Source of the DNA: Ornithomonoglobus_A sp034090805
GTDB lineage: Bacteria > Bacillota > Clostridia > UBA1381
DNA: 5,729 bases
NCBI GenBank assembly: GCA_034090805.1
Contig: JAXDRV010000060.1
Span: forward strand, 1 to 5,729
Direction of reading: 5' to 3'
The position numbers and the translations under genes are program-made. Position 1 is the stretch's first letter, and every line of letters starts with the position of its first letter. Below, piece by piece: positions 1-5,729 of the stretch. The notes beneath the pieces were generated by a model. It made no database searches, was not told the DNA's origin, and saw only the letters and a list, made by a program, of their open reading frames with translations.

Positions 1-1
1 C

Positions 2-394
2 GGCGAGTATAATTATGGGTTGATTAGAAATGGATTTGACCGAACATACGGAGCGCATACGCCCAAGAGAAGCTATGTTGCTTATGCCAATATTACCAGA
101 GAGCTTGCGAACAAGAGCTTTGTAAGGGTTGATAAAGCAGACGACGGAGTAGGTGCGGTGTATCATTATCATTTTGAAGGCGCCGGCGGCAAGACTGCTA
201 TTGCGTATTACGCAGTGCTTGACGGAAGTGAGGAAAAGCCTTCCAAGAGCATTACCCTTACGGCAAACGAAAGCGTAGTGGTGAAAAACATCGAGGGAAA
301 AACTTTAAAAATCGCATCGGCGGGAGAGGATATTACATTAGAATTATCTTCAGCACCTATCTATATTGAAGGTGGGTACACAGTGAAACAATAA
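2..394 (+). CDS. C-terminal end of a probable surface glycosidase (5' end outside window)
   Basis: The reading frame is open from the first complete codon (base 2) to TAA at 392-394. The visible 130 residues are therefore the end of a longer protein; the in-frame TTG at base 20 has no ribosome site and is not a start. The first 35 residues include GLIRNGF, YGAHTPKRSYVAYANIT and REL. A 'PK-x-x-Y-x-A-Y' helix of this kind is typical of the last helix of clan GH-A (beta/alpha)8 glycosidases such as GH39- or GH5-like enzymes. The remaining ~95 residues alternate short beta strands (AVYHYHFEG, TAIAYYAVLDG, SVVVKNI, KTLKIAS, DITLELS) and end in APIYIEGGYTVKQ, which fits the small beta-sandwich that often closes such enzymes. 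No catalytic residue lies in the visible part, so glycosidase is an inference from the tail only. The next gene starts 24 bases after the stop. The partial gene at the right end of the window may be a relative with the same overall plan. Confidence 0.65.
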   Translation, partial: GEYNYGLIRNGFDRTYGAHTPKRSYVAYANITRELANKSFVRVDKADDGVGAVYHYHFEGAGGKTAIAYYAVLDGSEEKPSKSITLTANESVVVKNIEGKTLKIASAGEDITLELSSAPIYIEGGYTVKQ

Positions 395-405
395 GAGTAA
401 AGTTA

Positions 406-411
406 AGGAGG
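406..411 (+). promoter_or_regulatory. Shine-Dalgarno site that decides the start of the 558-residue gene
   Basis: AAGGAGG (405-411) lies 7 bases before ATG at 419. An in-frame TTG sits immediately upstream at 416, but it would leave only 4 bases of spacing, so ATG 419 is the better start. Confidence 0.85.
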
Positions 412-418
412 AAACTTG

Positions 419-2095
419 ATGAAACGGTATTTAATTGCTGTTGTGACAGTGTTCGTGTTGGTATGCAGCGTTGGTTTTGCGGCGGAAGCATCTGTGCAAA
501 CTGTAAAATACGACACAAAAAATGAAATTCTGACTGTTGAAGGTAGCGCAGATTCAAAAATGCAGTCAATATCTTTAGAGGTGCTAACGAGCGGGGTGAC
601 TGCCGGACAGTTTGATTCCGCCGACGCTGAAGAACGATTCAATATGCTGGTGCATGCAGATGAAACACTGAGCATAGATGATGGATCATGGCAATTCAGC
701 TTTGGATTTCCGGCAGACTCAGAACGACACGTCATCCGCGTTCGGACGGGAATAAACGGGGAAATTGAACAGCGCAGTATTGTTGCGGCGACGAACAGTG
801 AGTTTGAAACTGCAATGGAGATGATGAACAGCGCCGGTTCTAATGATATTTCGGATGTACTGAAAAATTGTGTGGGAATTCTTGGTTTGGATTGTGACAC
901 ATTTGAAATGCTGCCTGAGAAAAATTGCGATGCAATGGCACTGAGAATATTAAACGAACGTGATAAACAGCCGAATGGGGTATTTGCCGGATACGAGCTG
1001 CTTGAGAAAGTATTCAATGAGAACCTTGCTGTTGAATGTGTGAACGTTGCTGACGGGAGTAATATTGCAGAGGTATTGGAAAAATACAAAAAATACTTTA
1101 CATATAAAAACGGAAAATCGTATCAGATTTTTGAGGGTTTAAGTGCAGACAGTCAAAAAAATGTTTATACAAATCTTGCAAAAGCAGATTACGGAAGTCC
1201 TACGGCAGTTGATACAGCGTTCGGATTGGAAACGGTACGGGTCAGACTTGCGACGCTTCGCGGGTATGATGAATTGTATGACGTGCTTCCGCAATGCGCG
1301 GACGCTTTAGAGGCGAATATTTCAAAATATACGGCGCTTTCAAATGAAAAGCAGCTGAAGGTTTGCTCCGAAATCATAACAAGCCTGTCAGGAAAAGATG
1401 TTACAAAGGAATCTTTGGAGAAAATCGTAAGCAGCACCTCTGAGAAATATAGCTCTAACGTAACACCAGGAAACGGCGGTGGGATAATGTCTACGGGCGG
1501 AGCATCTAAAACTCCGAATAGTGGTATTACAATGCCAAATGAGCCGTATGGGAGTTCTTCGGCATTCAATGACATTGGAGGTGTTTCGTGGGCAAAAGAC
1601 AGCATCGAGGAATTGGCAAAACGAGGCATTATCAACGGAAAAGCGGAGAAAATCTTTGCGCCGAACGATACGGTAACGAGAGAAGAATTTGTGAAGATGG
1701 TTGTGCTGGCGCTAAATATTACAGCAGAGGACACAAGCTGTGATTTTACTGACGTAAGAGATGATGCTTGGTACAAAGAGTATGTTGGCAGGGCTGTGGG
1801 AAGCGGTCTTGTGAACGGTCTTGGAAACGGAACCTTTGGTGTGGGCGAGAATATATCACGTCAGGACATCGCAGTTATTTTGTGGAACGGTATTAAGAGT
1901 AAAGCAGAAAACGGAAGTGCGGATGCATTTATTGACAACGATGCTGTTTCAGACTATGCAAAAGAGGCGGTAAATGCGATGCGGTATTTAAATATCATTG
2001 CCGGATATGAAGATAATACATTTCGACCAAGCAACGCCGCGACGCGAGCAGAGGCGGCAAAACTTCTGTACAAAGCCGTGCAGATAGCGGAATAG
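419..2095 (+). CDS. Secreted SLH-domain protein with helical repeats, function unknown
   Basis: This is a 558-residue exported protein. Residues 1-24 are a Sec signal peptide: basic MKR, a hydrophobic core (YLIAVVTVFVLV), and likely cleavage after AEA. Residues ~25-125 are beta-rich and Ig-like in pattern (VKYDTKNEILTVEG, GSWQFSFGF, HVIRVRTG). Residues ~140-345 are helical and contain three degenerate repeats of 70-72 residues, anchored on DISDVL (143-148), NIAEVL (215-220) and ELYDVL (285-290). Each is followed by a second helix beginning near FEMLP (162), FEGLS (238) and YTALS (304). Residues ~350-375 are a flexible GNGGG/TGGAS/TPNSG linker. Residues 383-555 hold three SLH domains with TRAE-type motifs TREE (420-423), SRQD (480-483) and TRAE (542-545). 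In this family SLH triplets bind pyruvylated secondary cell-wall polymer, so a surface location is well supported. Nothing catalytic is seen. Seven cysteines remain in the mature chain, which is many for an exported Gram-positive protein. The gene is probably co-transcribed with its neighbours. A scaffold, binding or structural role is a guess. Confidence 0.9.
   Translation: MKRYLIAVVTVFVLVCSVGFAAEASVQTVKYDTKNEILTVEGSADSKMQSISLEVLTSGVTAGQFDSADAEERFNMLVHADETLSIDDGSWQFSFGFPADSERHVIRVRTGINGEIEQRSIVAATNSEFETAMEMMNSAGSNDISDVLKNCVGILGLDCDTFEMLPEKNCDAMALRILNERDKQPNGVFAGYELLEKVFNENLAVECVNVADGSNIAEVLEKYKKYFTYKNGKSYQIFEGLSADSQKNVYTNLAKADYGSPTAVDTAFGLETVRVRLATLRGYDELYDVLPQCADALEANISKYTALSNEKQLKVCSEIITSLSGKDVTKESLEKIVSSTSEKYSSNVTPGNGGGIMSTGGASKTPNSGITMPNEPYGSSSAFNDIGGVSWAKDSIEELAKRGIINGKAEKIFAPNDTVTREEFVKMVVLALNITAEDTSCDFTDVRDDAWYKEYVGRAVGSGLVNGLGNGTFGVGENISRQDIAVILWNGIKSKAENGSADAFIDNDAVSDYAKEAVNAMRYLNIIAGYEDNTFRPSNAATRAEAAKLLYKAVQIAE
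839..1447 (+). repeat. Three degenerate ~70-residue helical repeats inside the 558-residue protein
   Basis: Protein-level repeats cover residues ~141-343. Their first helices carry (I/L)-x-(D/E)-V-L at residues 144-148, 216-220 and 286-290, a period of 72 and then 70. A conserved Leu follows 17, 21 and 17 residues later (L165, L241, L307), next to P or S. It opens a second helix with hydrophobic residues around 177-178, 253-254 and 319-320. The repeats are divergent and were aligned by eye. No DNA-level repeat is preserved, which suggests old duplications. Confidence 0.6.
1565..2083 (+). other. C-terminal SLH domain triplet (cell-wall anchor)
   Basis: The three SLH domains start at FNDIGGVSWAKDSI, FTDVRDDAWYKEYV and FIDNDAVSDYAKEAV. 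Each has the central 'G-(I/L)-(I/V)-x-G' turn (GIINGK, GLVNGLG, NIIAGYE) and ends in a TRAE-like motif followed by a hydrophobic helix. The order and spacing match a classical anchor triplet. The second domain's motif (SRQD) is the least canonical of the three but keeps the arginine. Confidence 0.9.
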
Positions 2096-2103
2096 ATTAG
2101 CAC

Positions 2104-2109
2104 AGGAGG
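2104..2109 (+). promoter_or_regulatory. Shine-Dalgarno site of the 909-residue gene
   Basis: AGGAGG ends 7 bases before ATG at 2117. It lies in the 21-base gap after the preceding TAG stop (2093-2095), which supports translation from a shared mRNA. Confidence 0.85.
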
Positions 2110-2116
2110 AGTAGTT

Positions 2117-4846
2117 ATGAAAAAAATCAACAAAATAGTTTCTTGCATATTGACAGTCATGTGGTTTGCGGCAAATTTTACATTTGGTGTATATGCGGAA
2201 ACGGAAAAAAATACGAATGATGACTATATACAATATGAGGCTCGCGTTCTGTATGATTTAGGCATCATTGATACAGATATGCAAATCGAACAGAATATGT
2301 CGAGAGCGGAATTCGCAGGGGTATTTGAGAAGTTCCTGAATGTCAATGCAGATACGGCAGTTAATATGAAGGATGTAGCGGATGTAGAAGATGAGTATAT
2401 ATATGCTCCGTCAATCAGACTGATGCTGGATAGGGGGTATATGTCTCTTGATGACAAGAAGAATTTCTTCCCGGGAAGCGTCGTTACATATGCTGATACG
2501 GCTACGGCATTAGTCAAGGCGCTTGGTTATGAACCTTATGTCAGCGCAAAAGGAAGCAACGCCTACGGATATATCAATGTTGCTATGCAGATAGGCATAA
2601 AACTTGCAGGGAAATCAGACAGAGACGCTTTGACATACGGCGATGTAATTCACTTGCTGTTTTCTGCGCTTGAGGTCAGTATCCTTGAACCCAAGGACTA
2701 TTCTTCAGAAAAAATTGAATATACAAATAGTGCCGGAAAGACGCCGCTGAGTGCATGGCGCGATATATATGTAACGCAAGGAATCTTGTATAATTTTGAA
2801 AACGGTACGGCAAGTATTTCTGTTAGCTCAATCGGTGAGAAAAGTGTAAGAATAGGAAACGAAATCTACAGTATCGGCAAAGTAAACGCTGTCGAATTTC
2901 TGGGATATGCAGTCAAGGGCTATTATTACGGCGGAAATAACACACCGGAAAATGAATTGGTATCGGTTATTCCACTGCACGGAAAAAACGAAATTACAAG
3001 TATAGATGCAGAGGACATTGTGAGATATAAAGACAATGTTTTAACCGTCAACAACGGGAACAGAAGCAAAAAGTACGATATTTCTCCTTCTGCCGATATA
3101 ATTTATAACGGTGAAGCGGTGAGCTACGAAAACCGCGACAAGGCACTGAATATCGAATGTGGAAACGTGTTGATTAATAAAGTAAATTTTGAAGACGTAA
3201 ATTCGGTAGTGATTGTAACAGCCTATGAAAATTATGTGGTAGGAGCGATAGATAAAGACAAACAAATCGTTTACGATAAACTGGATAATAACAGGAAGCT
3301 TGACCTGCTTGGTGACGACAGCAGCATTAAGTTTACAGAAACAAATGGAAATATTATTAATTTTGAAAGTCTTAAGATTGGCGATGTTCTGACAGTTGCC
3401 GCAAGCTTGGGTTCAAAGAGAATAGAAGTTATCCGGAGCAATCAAAAGATAAGCGGAAATATATCCGAAAGAGGCGGAGAAGGCACAAGGGATGAGTACA
3501 TAAAGATTGATGGCACTACATATTATGTTGCTAAAAACTATCGTGATTCAAAGGCTAAACGCCCCAATCTAAATACGCCGGTGTCTGTTGCTTTGGACTC
3601 ATGGGGAAAGGTGGCGGACATTTCCTCTGTAGATATGAGCGGATATAAGATTGGGATATTAAAGTCGGCGGGGATACTGGAGGATTCATTTCCTGAGAGA
3701 CTTTATATGAAAATCTTTGACAGAGATGGAAAAATGAAGGCTTATGAGGCAATCGATCGTGTGGTAATAGATAATTACCGTACAAAAACTGCAGAAGAAG
3801 CGAAAAATGTTTTGGAATCAGTAACCGGAATATCCGTTTATCAGCCGATACGGTATTTATTAAATTCCGAAGGCATGGTTTCAAATATTGACACGACATA
3901 TTATAATGAAGCTGCGGGCGAATCCGAGCAGAGTCTGCGGTATATCTGGCGGTCGTATAACAACGATTATACAACTCGCGGGTATGGAACAGATATACAG
4001 TATATGTATTGGGCGAATAAAAATTTTGGCAGAAAATTTTTTGCGGGTCAGTGGGCGACGCTCATGAAGCTGCCGAGACAGAATACTGCCGAGGACAAGT
4101 TTTTTATTACCGAGTCTGAATGGGTTAGCGGAAGATATTATTATGTTGATGCATTGGCAGTGGGACGTGATAATTTTTGTGCCGATGTTGTGATACAGTA
4201 TTATGACGCAACAGAGGACAGCACCGATGGTCAAACGATTCGTTACGGTCTGGTGACGGAGGTTATATATGCAATGGATGACGATGGAGGAACTGCGTAT
4301 AGAATTTCGTATATTGATGCGTATGGCGGCGGTACCCGAACAAGGTTTGTCGACAGTAACTGCAGCATAACAGATGCGGCGTCTGTCAAGCAGGACGATA
4401 CGAATACCTACCGGATATCCGAAGGTGATTTTGTTTGCTTTTCAACTGATGCCGCCGAAATGATTGTTAAAGCCAAAGTTATATATGATGCGGAAACCGG
4501 AACGTGGGCAAGCGATTTGCCGCATATCAGAGATGACAGAACAGAAGGAATTGTAAACTGCAACATGGAAGTTAATGAGATGTTCCACGGATATGTACTT
4601 CAGAATGGAACTTCTCATATACGTCTTACCGGCGAAAAGCCGGTCAATGTTACAGATTCCATTATGGATAGTGCGTATGTGTTTAACATTGCAAATGCCA
4701 AAGTCTATAAATATATTTCGTGGAGCGGAAAACTTGTAGCTGTAGATGCTTCGGAAATCATTCCGTTTGAATATTCAGACGATTGCTCTGAGGTAGTTAC
4801 GGGTGACTTAGGCGGCTTGACGCCATTCGTAGTAATTTATAATTGA
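2117..4846 (+). CDS. Large secreted surface protein with decayed SLH-like N-terminus and multiple beta-modules, function unknown
   Basis: This is a 909-residue protein. Residues 1-27 form a Sec signal peptide (MKKINK, hydrophobic core, likely cleavage after VYA). Residues ~38-187 have the spacing of an SLH triplet, but the motifs are eroded: SRAE (62-65), TYAD (124-127) and TYGD (173-176). The rest, ~221-909, is almost entirely predicted beta structure. Several segments of 60-80 residues begin with a 'G-x-(I/V/L)' strand (VGAID 375, SGNIS 446, IGILK 512, YGLVT 710, HGYVL 824) and close with a pattern like 'GD-V-x-V...G-K-x-x-x-I/V' (IGDVLTVAASLGSKRIEVI; EGDFVCFSTDAAEMIVKAKV). Residues 609-680 are unusually rich in Tyr, Trp and Phe. 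I see no catalytic motif, sortase signal or terminal membrane anchor. The general layout recalls SLH-linked surface proteins of Clostridia, but I cannot assign a named family. A structural S-layer, scaffold or glycan-binding role is inference from its position between surface-protein genes. Confidence 0.88.
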   Translation: MKKINKIVSCILTVMWFAANFTFGVYAETEKNTNDDYIQYEARVLYDLGIIDTDMQIEQNMSRAEFAGVFEKFLNVNADTAVNMKDVADVEDEYIYAPSIRLMLDRGYMSLDDKKNFFPGSVVTYADTATALVKALGYEPYVSAKGSNAYGYINVAMQIGIKLAGKSDRDALTYGDVIHLLFSALEVSILEPKDYSSEKIEYTNSAGKTPLSAWRDIYVTQGILYNFENGTASISVSSIGEKSVRIGNEIYSIGKVNAVEFLGYAVKGYYYGGNNTPENELVSVIPLHGKNEITSIDAEDIVRYKDNVLTVNNGNRSKKYDISPSADIIYNGEAVSYENRDKALNIECGNVLINKVNFEDVNSVVIVTAYENYVVGAIDKDKQIVYDKLDNNRKLDLLGDDSSIKFTETNGNIINFESLKIGDVLTVAASLGSKRIEVIRSNQKISGNISERGGEGTRDEYIKIDGTTYYVAKNYRDSKAKRPNLNTPVSVALDSWGKVADISSVDMSGYKIGILKSAGILEDSFPERLYMKIFDRDGKMKAYEAIDRVVIDNYRTKTAEEAKNVLESVTGISVYQPIRYLLNSEGMVSNIDTTYYNEAAGESEQSLRYIWRSYNNDYTTRGYGTDIQYMYWANKNFGRKFFAGQWATLMKLPRQNTAEDKFFITESEWVSGRYYYVDALAVGRDNFCADVVIQYYDATEDSTDGQTIRYGLVTEVIYAMDDDGGTAYRISYIDAYGGGTRTRFVDSNCSITDAASVKQDDTNTYRISEGDFVCFSTDAAEMIVKAKVIYDAETGTWASDLPHIRDDRTEGIVNCNMEVNEMFHGYVLQNGTSHIRLTGEKPVNVTDSIMDSAYVFNIANAKVYKYISWSGKLVAVDASEIIPFEYSDDCSEVVTGDLGGLTPFVVIYN
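2228..2677 (+). other. Degenerate SLH-like triplet at the N-terminus of the 909-residue protein
   Basis: Residues ~38-187 show three segments. The first has LYDLGIID then SRAEFAGVFEKFL, the second has MKDVAD then TYADTATALVKAL, and the third has GYINVAMQIG then TYGDVIHLLFSAL. Helix-turn-helix spacing resembles SLH domains. The arginine of the TRAE motif survives only in the first and is Tyr in the second and third. Binding to wall polymer may therefore be weak or lost. Confidence 0.65.
2777..4762 (+). repeat. Series of divergent beta-modules in the 909-residue protein
   Basis: Protein-level modules (residues ~221-882) share an opening 'G-x-(I/V/L)' strand and a closing two-strand hairpin with a turn rich in G, D, N or S. 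Closing hairpins are visible at residues ~419-440, 487-506, 573-592, 767-790 and ~853-877. Similarity is by pattern, not residue identity, and was judged by eye. An aromatic-rich stretch at 609-680 separates the fourth and fifth modules. Confidence 0.45.
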
Positions 4847-4850
4847 GGTG

Positions 4851-4856
4851 AGGAGG
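4851..4856 (+). promoter_or_regulatory. Shine-Dalgarno site of the right-end SLH gene
   Basis: AGGAGG within GGTGAGGAGGG lies 7 bases before ATG at 4864, inside the 17-base gap after the previous TGA stop (4844-4846). Confidence 0.85.
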
Positions 4857-4863
4857 GCTTTCT

Positions 4864-5729
4864 ATGAAGGCATTAAAGAAAATAACAGCGAGTATACTGG
4901 CATTTGGTCTGATATTGGCTTCAGTTCCCGCTATTGCCTACAACGACGTGCCTGAGGATTATCCATATGGCGAAGAAATTGCATTTTTGACGGATTCGGG
5001 AGTTGTCAAGGGAGATGGAAACGGAAATTTTGCACCAAAGGAGCTTTTGACGCGTGCTGAGTTTGCGGTCATGTTAGAGGCGGCGTTTGATATTGGCGAT
5101 GAAGGACAGCATGATTTTACCGATGTGCCGGCAGGCGCTTATTACGAAAAAGCACTGGGCAGACTGCAAAAAGCGGGTATTTTAAACGGTAAGAGCGACG
5201 GTATTTTTGCGCCGAATGACAGCGTTACCCACGAAGAAGCGGTAAAGATGATTGTGGAGGCGTATGAGACTGTCACCGGTGAGAGTATGATTAGCGGTGT
5301 TGAAGTTGTCCCTACGGATTATAACAGCGTTTCGGATTGGGCAAGGGCGTCAATGGATAAGGCGATGGAACATCGTATCCCTTTGGTTTCGAAAGCGAAT
5401 ACGATTTCTCCGACAGCGGCGCTGACCAGAGGCGAGGCGGCGAAGCTTGTCACGAATGCACTGCTTGCTCTCGGTGAGCCAAAGCGGAAGCAGGGAATTC
5501 AACCTACAAAGATTATACAAAATAAATTAGGAAATGTATATTATACAACGGAACCGGCTGCATTTGAAATATCAACGGACTACAGCTTGATTCGCTACGA
5601 GGTTCGCGACTTTTATAATACAATAGTCAAAAAAGGCTATGCAAAAGCAAGAGGCGGCAGAGCAAAATTTGATTTTACCGATTTGGGAATCGGGCATTAC
5701 AGCTTCTCGGCATACAGTCCTACAGACGA
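4864..5729 (+). CDS. SLH-anchored protein, probable surface glycosidase (3' end outside window)
   Basis: The frame stays open from ATG 4864 to the window edge, giving 288 visible residues. Residues 1-25 are a Sec signal peptide (MKALKK, hydrophobic ITASILAFGLILA, cleavage after AIA). Residues 26-202 are three SLH domains: YNDVPEDYPYGEEI with TRAE (63-66), FTDVPAGAYYEKAL with THEE (122-125), and YNSVSDWARASMDKA with TRGE (188-191). The central turns are GVVKGDGNG, GILNGKSDG and RIPLVSKAN. This triplet should anchor the protein to secondary cell-wall polymer. After a short basic linker (GEPKRKQG), residues ~214-288 form a beta-rich domain: NKLGNVYY, AAFEIS, LIRYEVRDFYN, then 'L-G-I-G-H-Y-S-F' (274-281). 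A 'D-x-x-x-x-x-V...L-x-x-G-x-Y' layout is common in the beta-sandwich just before (beta/alpha)8 glycosidase domains, so an enzyme is likely to follow. The catalytic part is outside the window, so the enzyme class is unproven. The 17-base gap and strong ribosome site suggest it is in the same operon. Confidence 0.88.
   Translation, partial: MKALKKITASILAFGLILASVPAIAYNDVPEDYPYGEEIAFLTDSGVVKGDGNGNFAPKELLTRAEFAVMLEAAFDIGDEGQHDFTDVPAGAYYEKALGRLQKAGILNGKSDGIFAPNDSVTHEEAVKMIVEAYETVTGESMISGVEVVPTDYNSVSDWARASMDKAMEHRIPLVSKANTISPTAALTRGEAAKLVTNALLALGEPKRKQGIQPTKIIQNKLGNVYYTTEPAAFEISTDYSLIRYEVRDFYNTIVKKGYAKARGGRAKFDFTDLGIGHYSFSAYSPTD
4939..5469 (+). other. N-terminal SLH domain triplet (cell-wall anchor)
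   Basis: The three SLH domains directly follow the signal peptide. The arginine of the TRAE motif is present in domains 1 and 3 (TRAE, TRGE) but is His in domain 2 (THEE). Domain 3 lacks the usual 'G-x-x-x-G' turn, having HRIPLVSKAN instead, and is the most divergent. Confidence 0.88.

Noticed and set aside
20..22. TTG at base 20 as the start of a 124-residue protein
   Set aside because: The frame is open upstream to the window edge, no ribosome site precedes it, and the protein begins in mid-domain. It is an internal codon of a truncated gene.
464..466. Cys16 in the signal peptide of gene 2 as a lipobox
   Set aside because: The preceding residues are V-L-V, and a small residue (G, A or S) is expected directly before a lipoprotein cysteine. 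A normal signal-peptidase I site (AEA) follows.
403..1089. Antisense open frame of 228 codons opposite the start of gene 2
   Set aside because: It overlaps a well-supported SLH gene with signal peptide and ribosome site, and its translation is low-complexity Ser/Thr/Phe-rich with no domain. It is a shadow of the + strand codon pattern.
1189..1776. Antisense open frame of 195 codons across the repeats and first SLH domain of gene 2
   Set aside because: No recognisable motif. It lies wholly within the conserved + strand coding sequence.
2144..2146. Cys10 of gene 3 (IVSC) as a lipobox
   Set aside because: The motif resembles a lipobox, but it comes before the hydrophobic core, only ten residues from the start. 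A normal cleavage site (VYA) lies further on.
4628..4644. Perfect 6-bp inverted repeat ACCGGC-GAAAA-GCCGGT that could be a terminator
   Set aside because: It lies inside gene 3, about 200 bases before its stop, and is followed by CAATGTTAC with no T-run. It is most simply explained by the codons for TGEKPV.

Overview
The window is gene-dense, all on the + strand, and reads as an interior piece of one operon for exported cell-surface proteins. Four coding regions follow one another with gaps of only 24, 21 and 17 bases. No terminator-like hairpin or promoter is visible between them, and both ends of the window cut through genes. Moderate-to-low GC, strong AGGAGG Shine-Dalgarno sites, Sec-type signal peptides and S-layer homology (SLH) domains point to a Gram-positive bacterium of the Bacillota, most likely a Clostridia member that anchors polysaccharide-active proteins to its secondary cell-wall polymer. 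The species cannot be named from this sequence.

Layout: (1) 2-394 is the C-terminal end of a protein that looks like the tail of a clan GH-A-type glycosidase plus a closing beta-sandwich. (2) 419-2095 is a 558-residue secreted protein with a beta-rich N-terminal domain, three degenerate helical repeats of about 70 residues, a Gly/Ser/Thr/Pro linker and a C-terminal SLH triplet. (3) 2117-4846 is a 909-residue secreted protein with a strongly decayed N-terminal SLH-like triplet, followed by a long series of divergent beta-modules interrupted by an aromatic-rich segment. (4) 4864-end is a secreted protein with an N-terminal SLH triplet, followed by the start of a beta-sandwich of the kind that precedes glycosidase catalytic domains. 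It runs off the window.

Working model (inference): the operon makes a set of wall-anchored or wall-associated proteins. Genes 1 and 4 would be glycan-active enzymes, and genes 2 and 3 non-catalytic anchoring, scaffold or binding partners. Genes 2 and 3 have no function I can name. They are the most interesting part of the window because their repeat architecture can be seen directly, yet they match no enzyme family I recognise. I see no RNA genes, mobile elements, CRISPR arrays or attachment sites, and no gene-free stretch longer than 24 bases.
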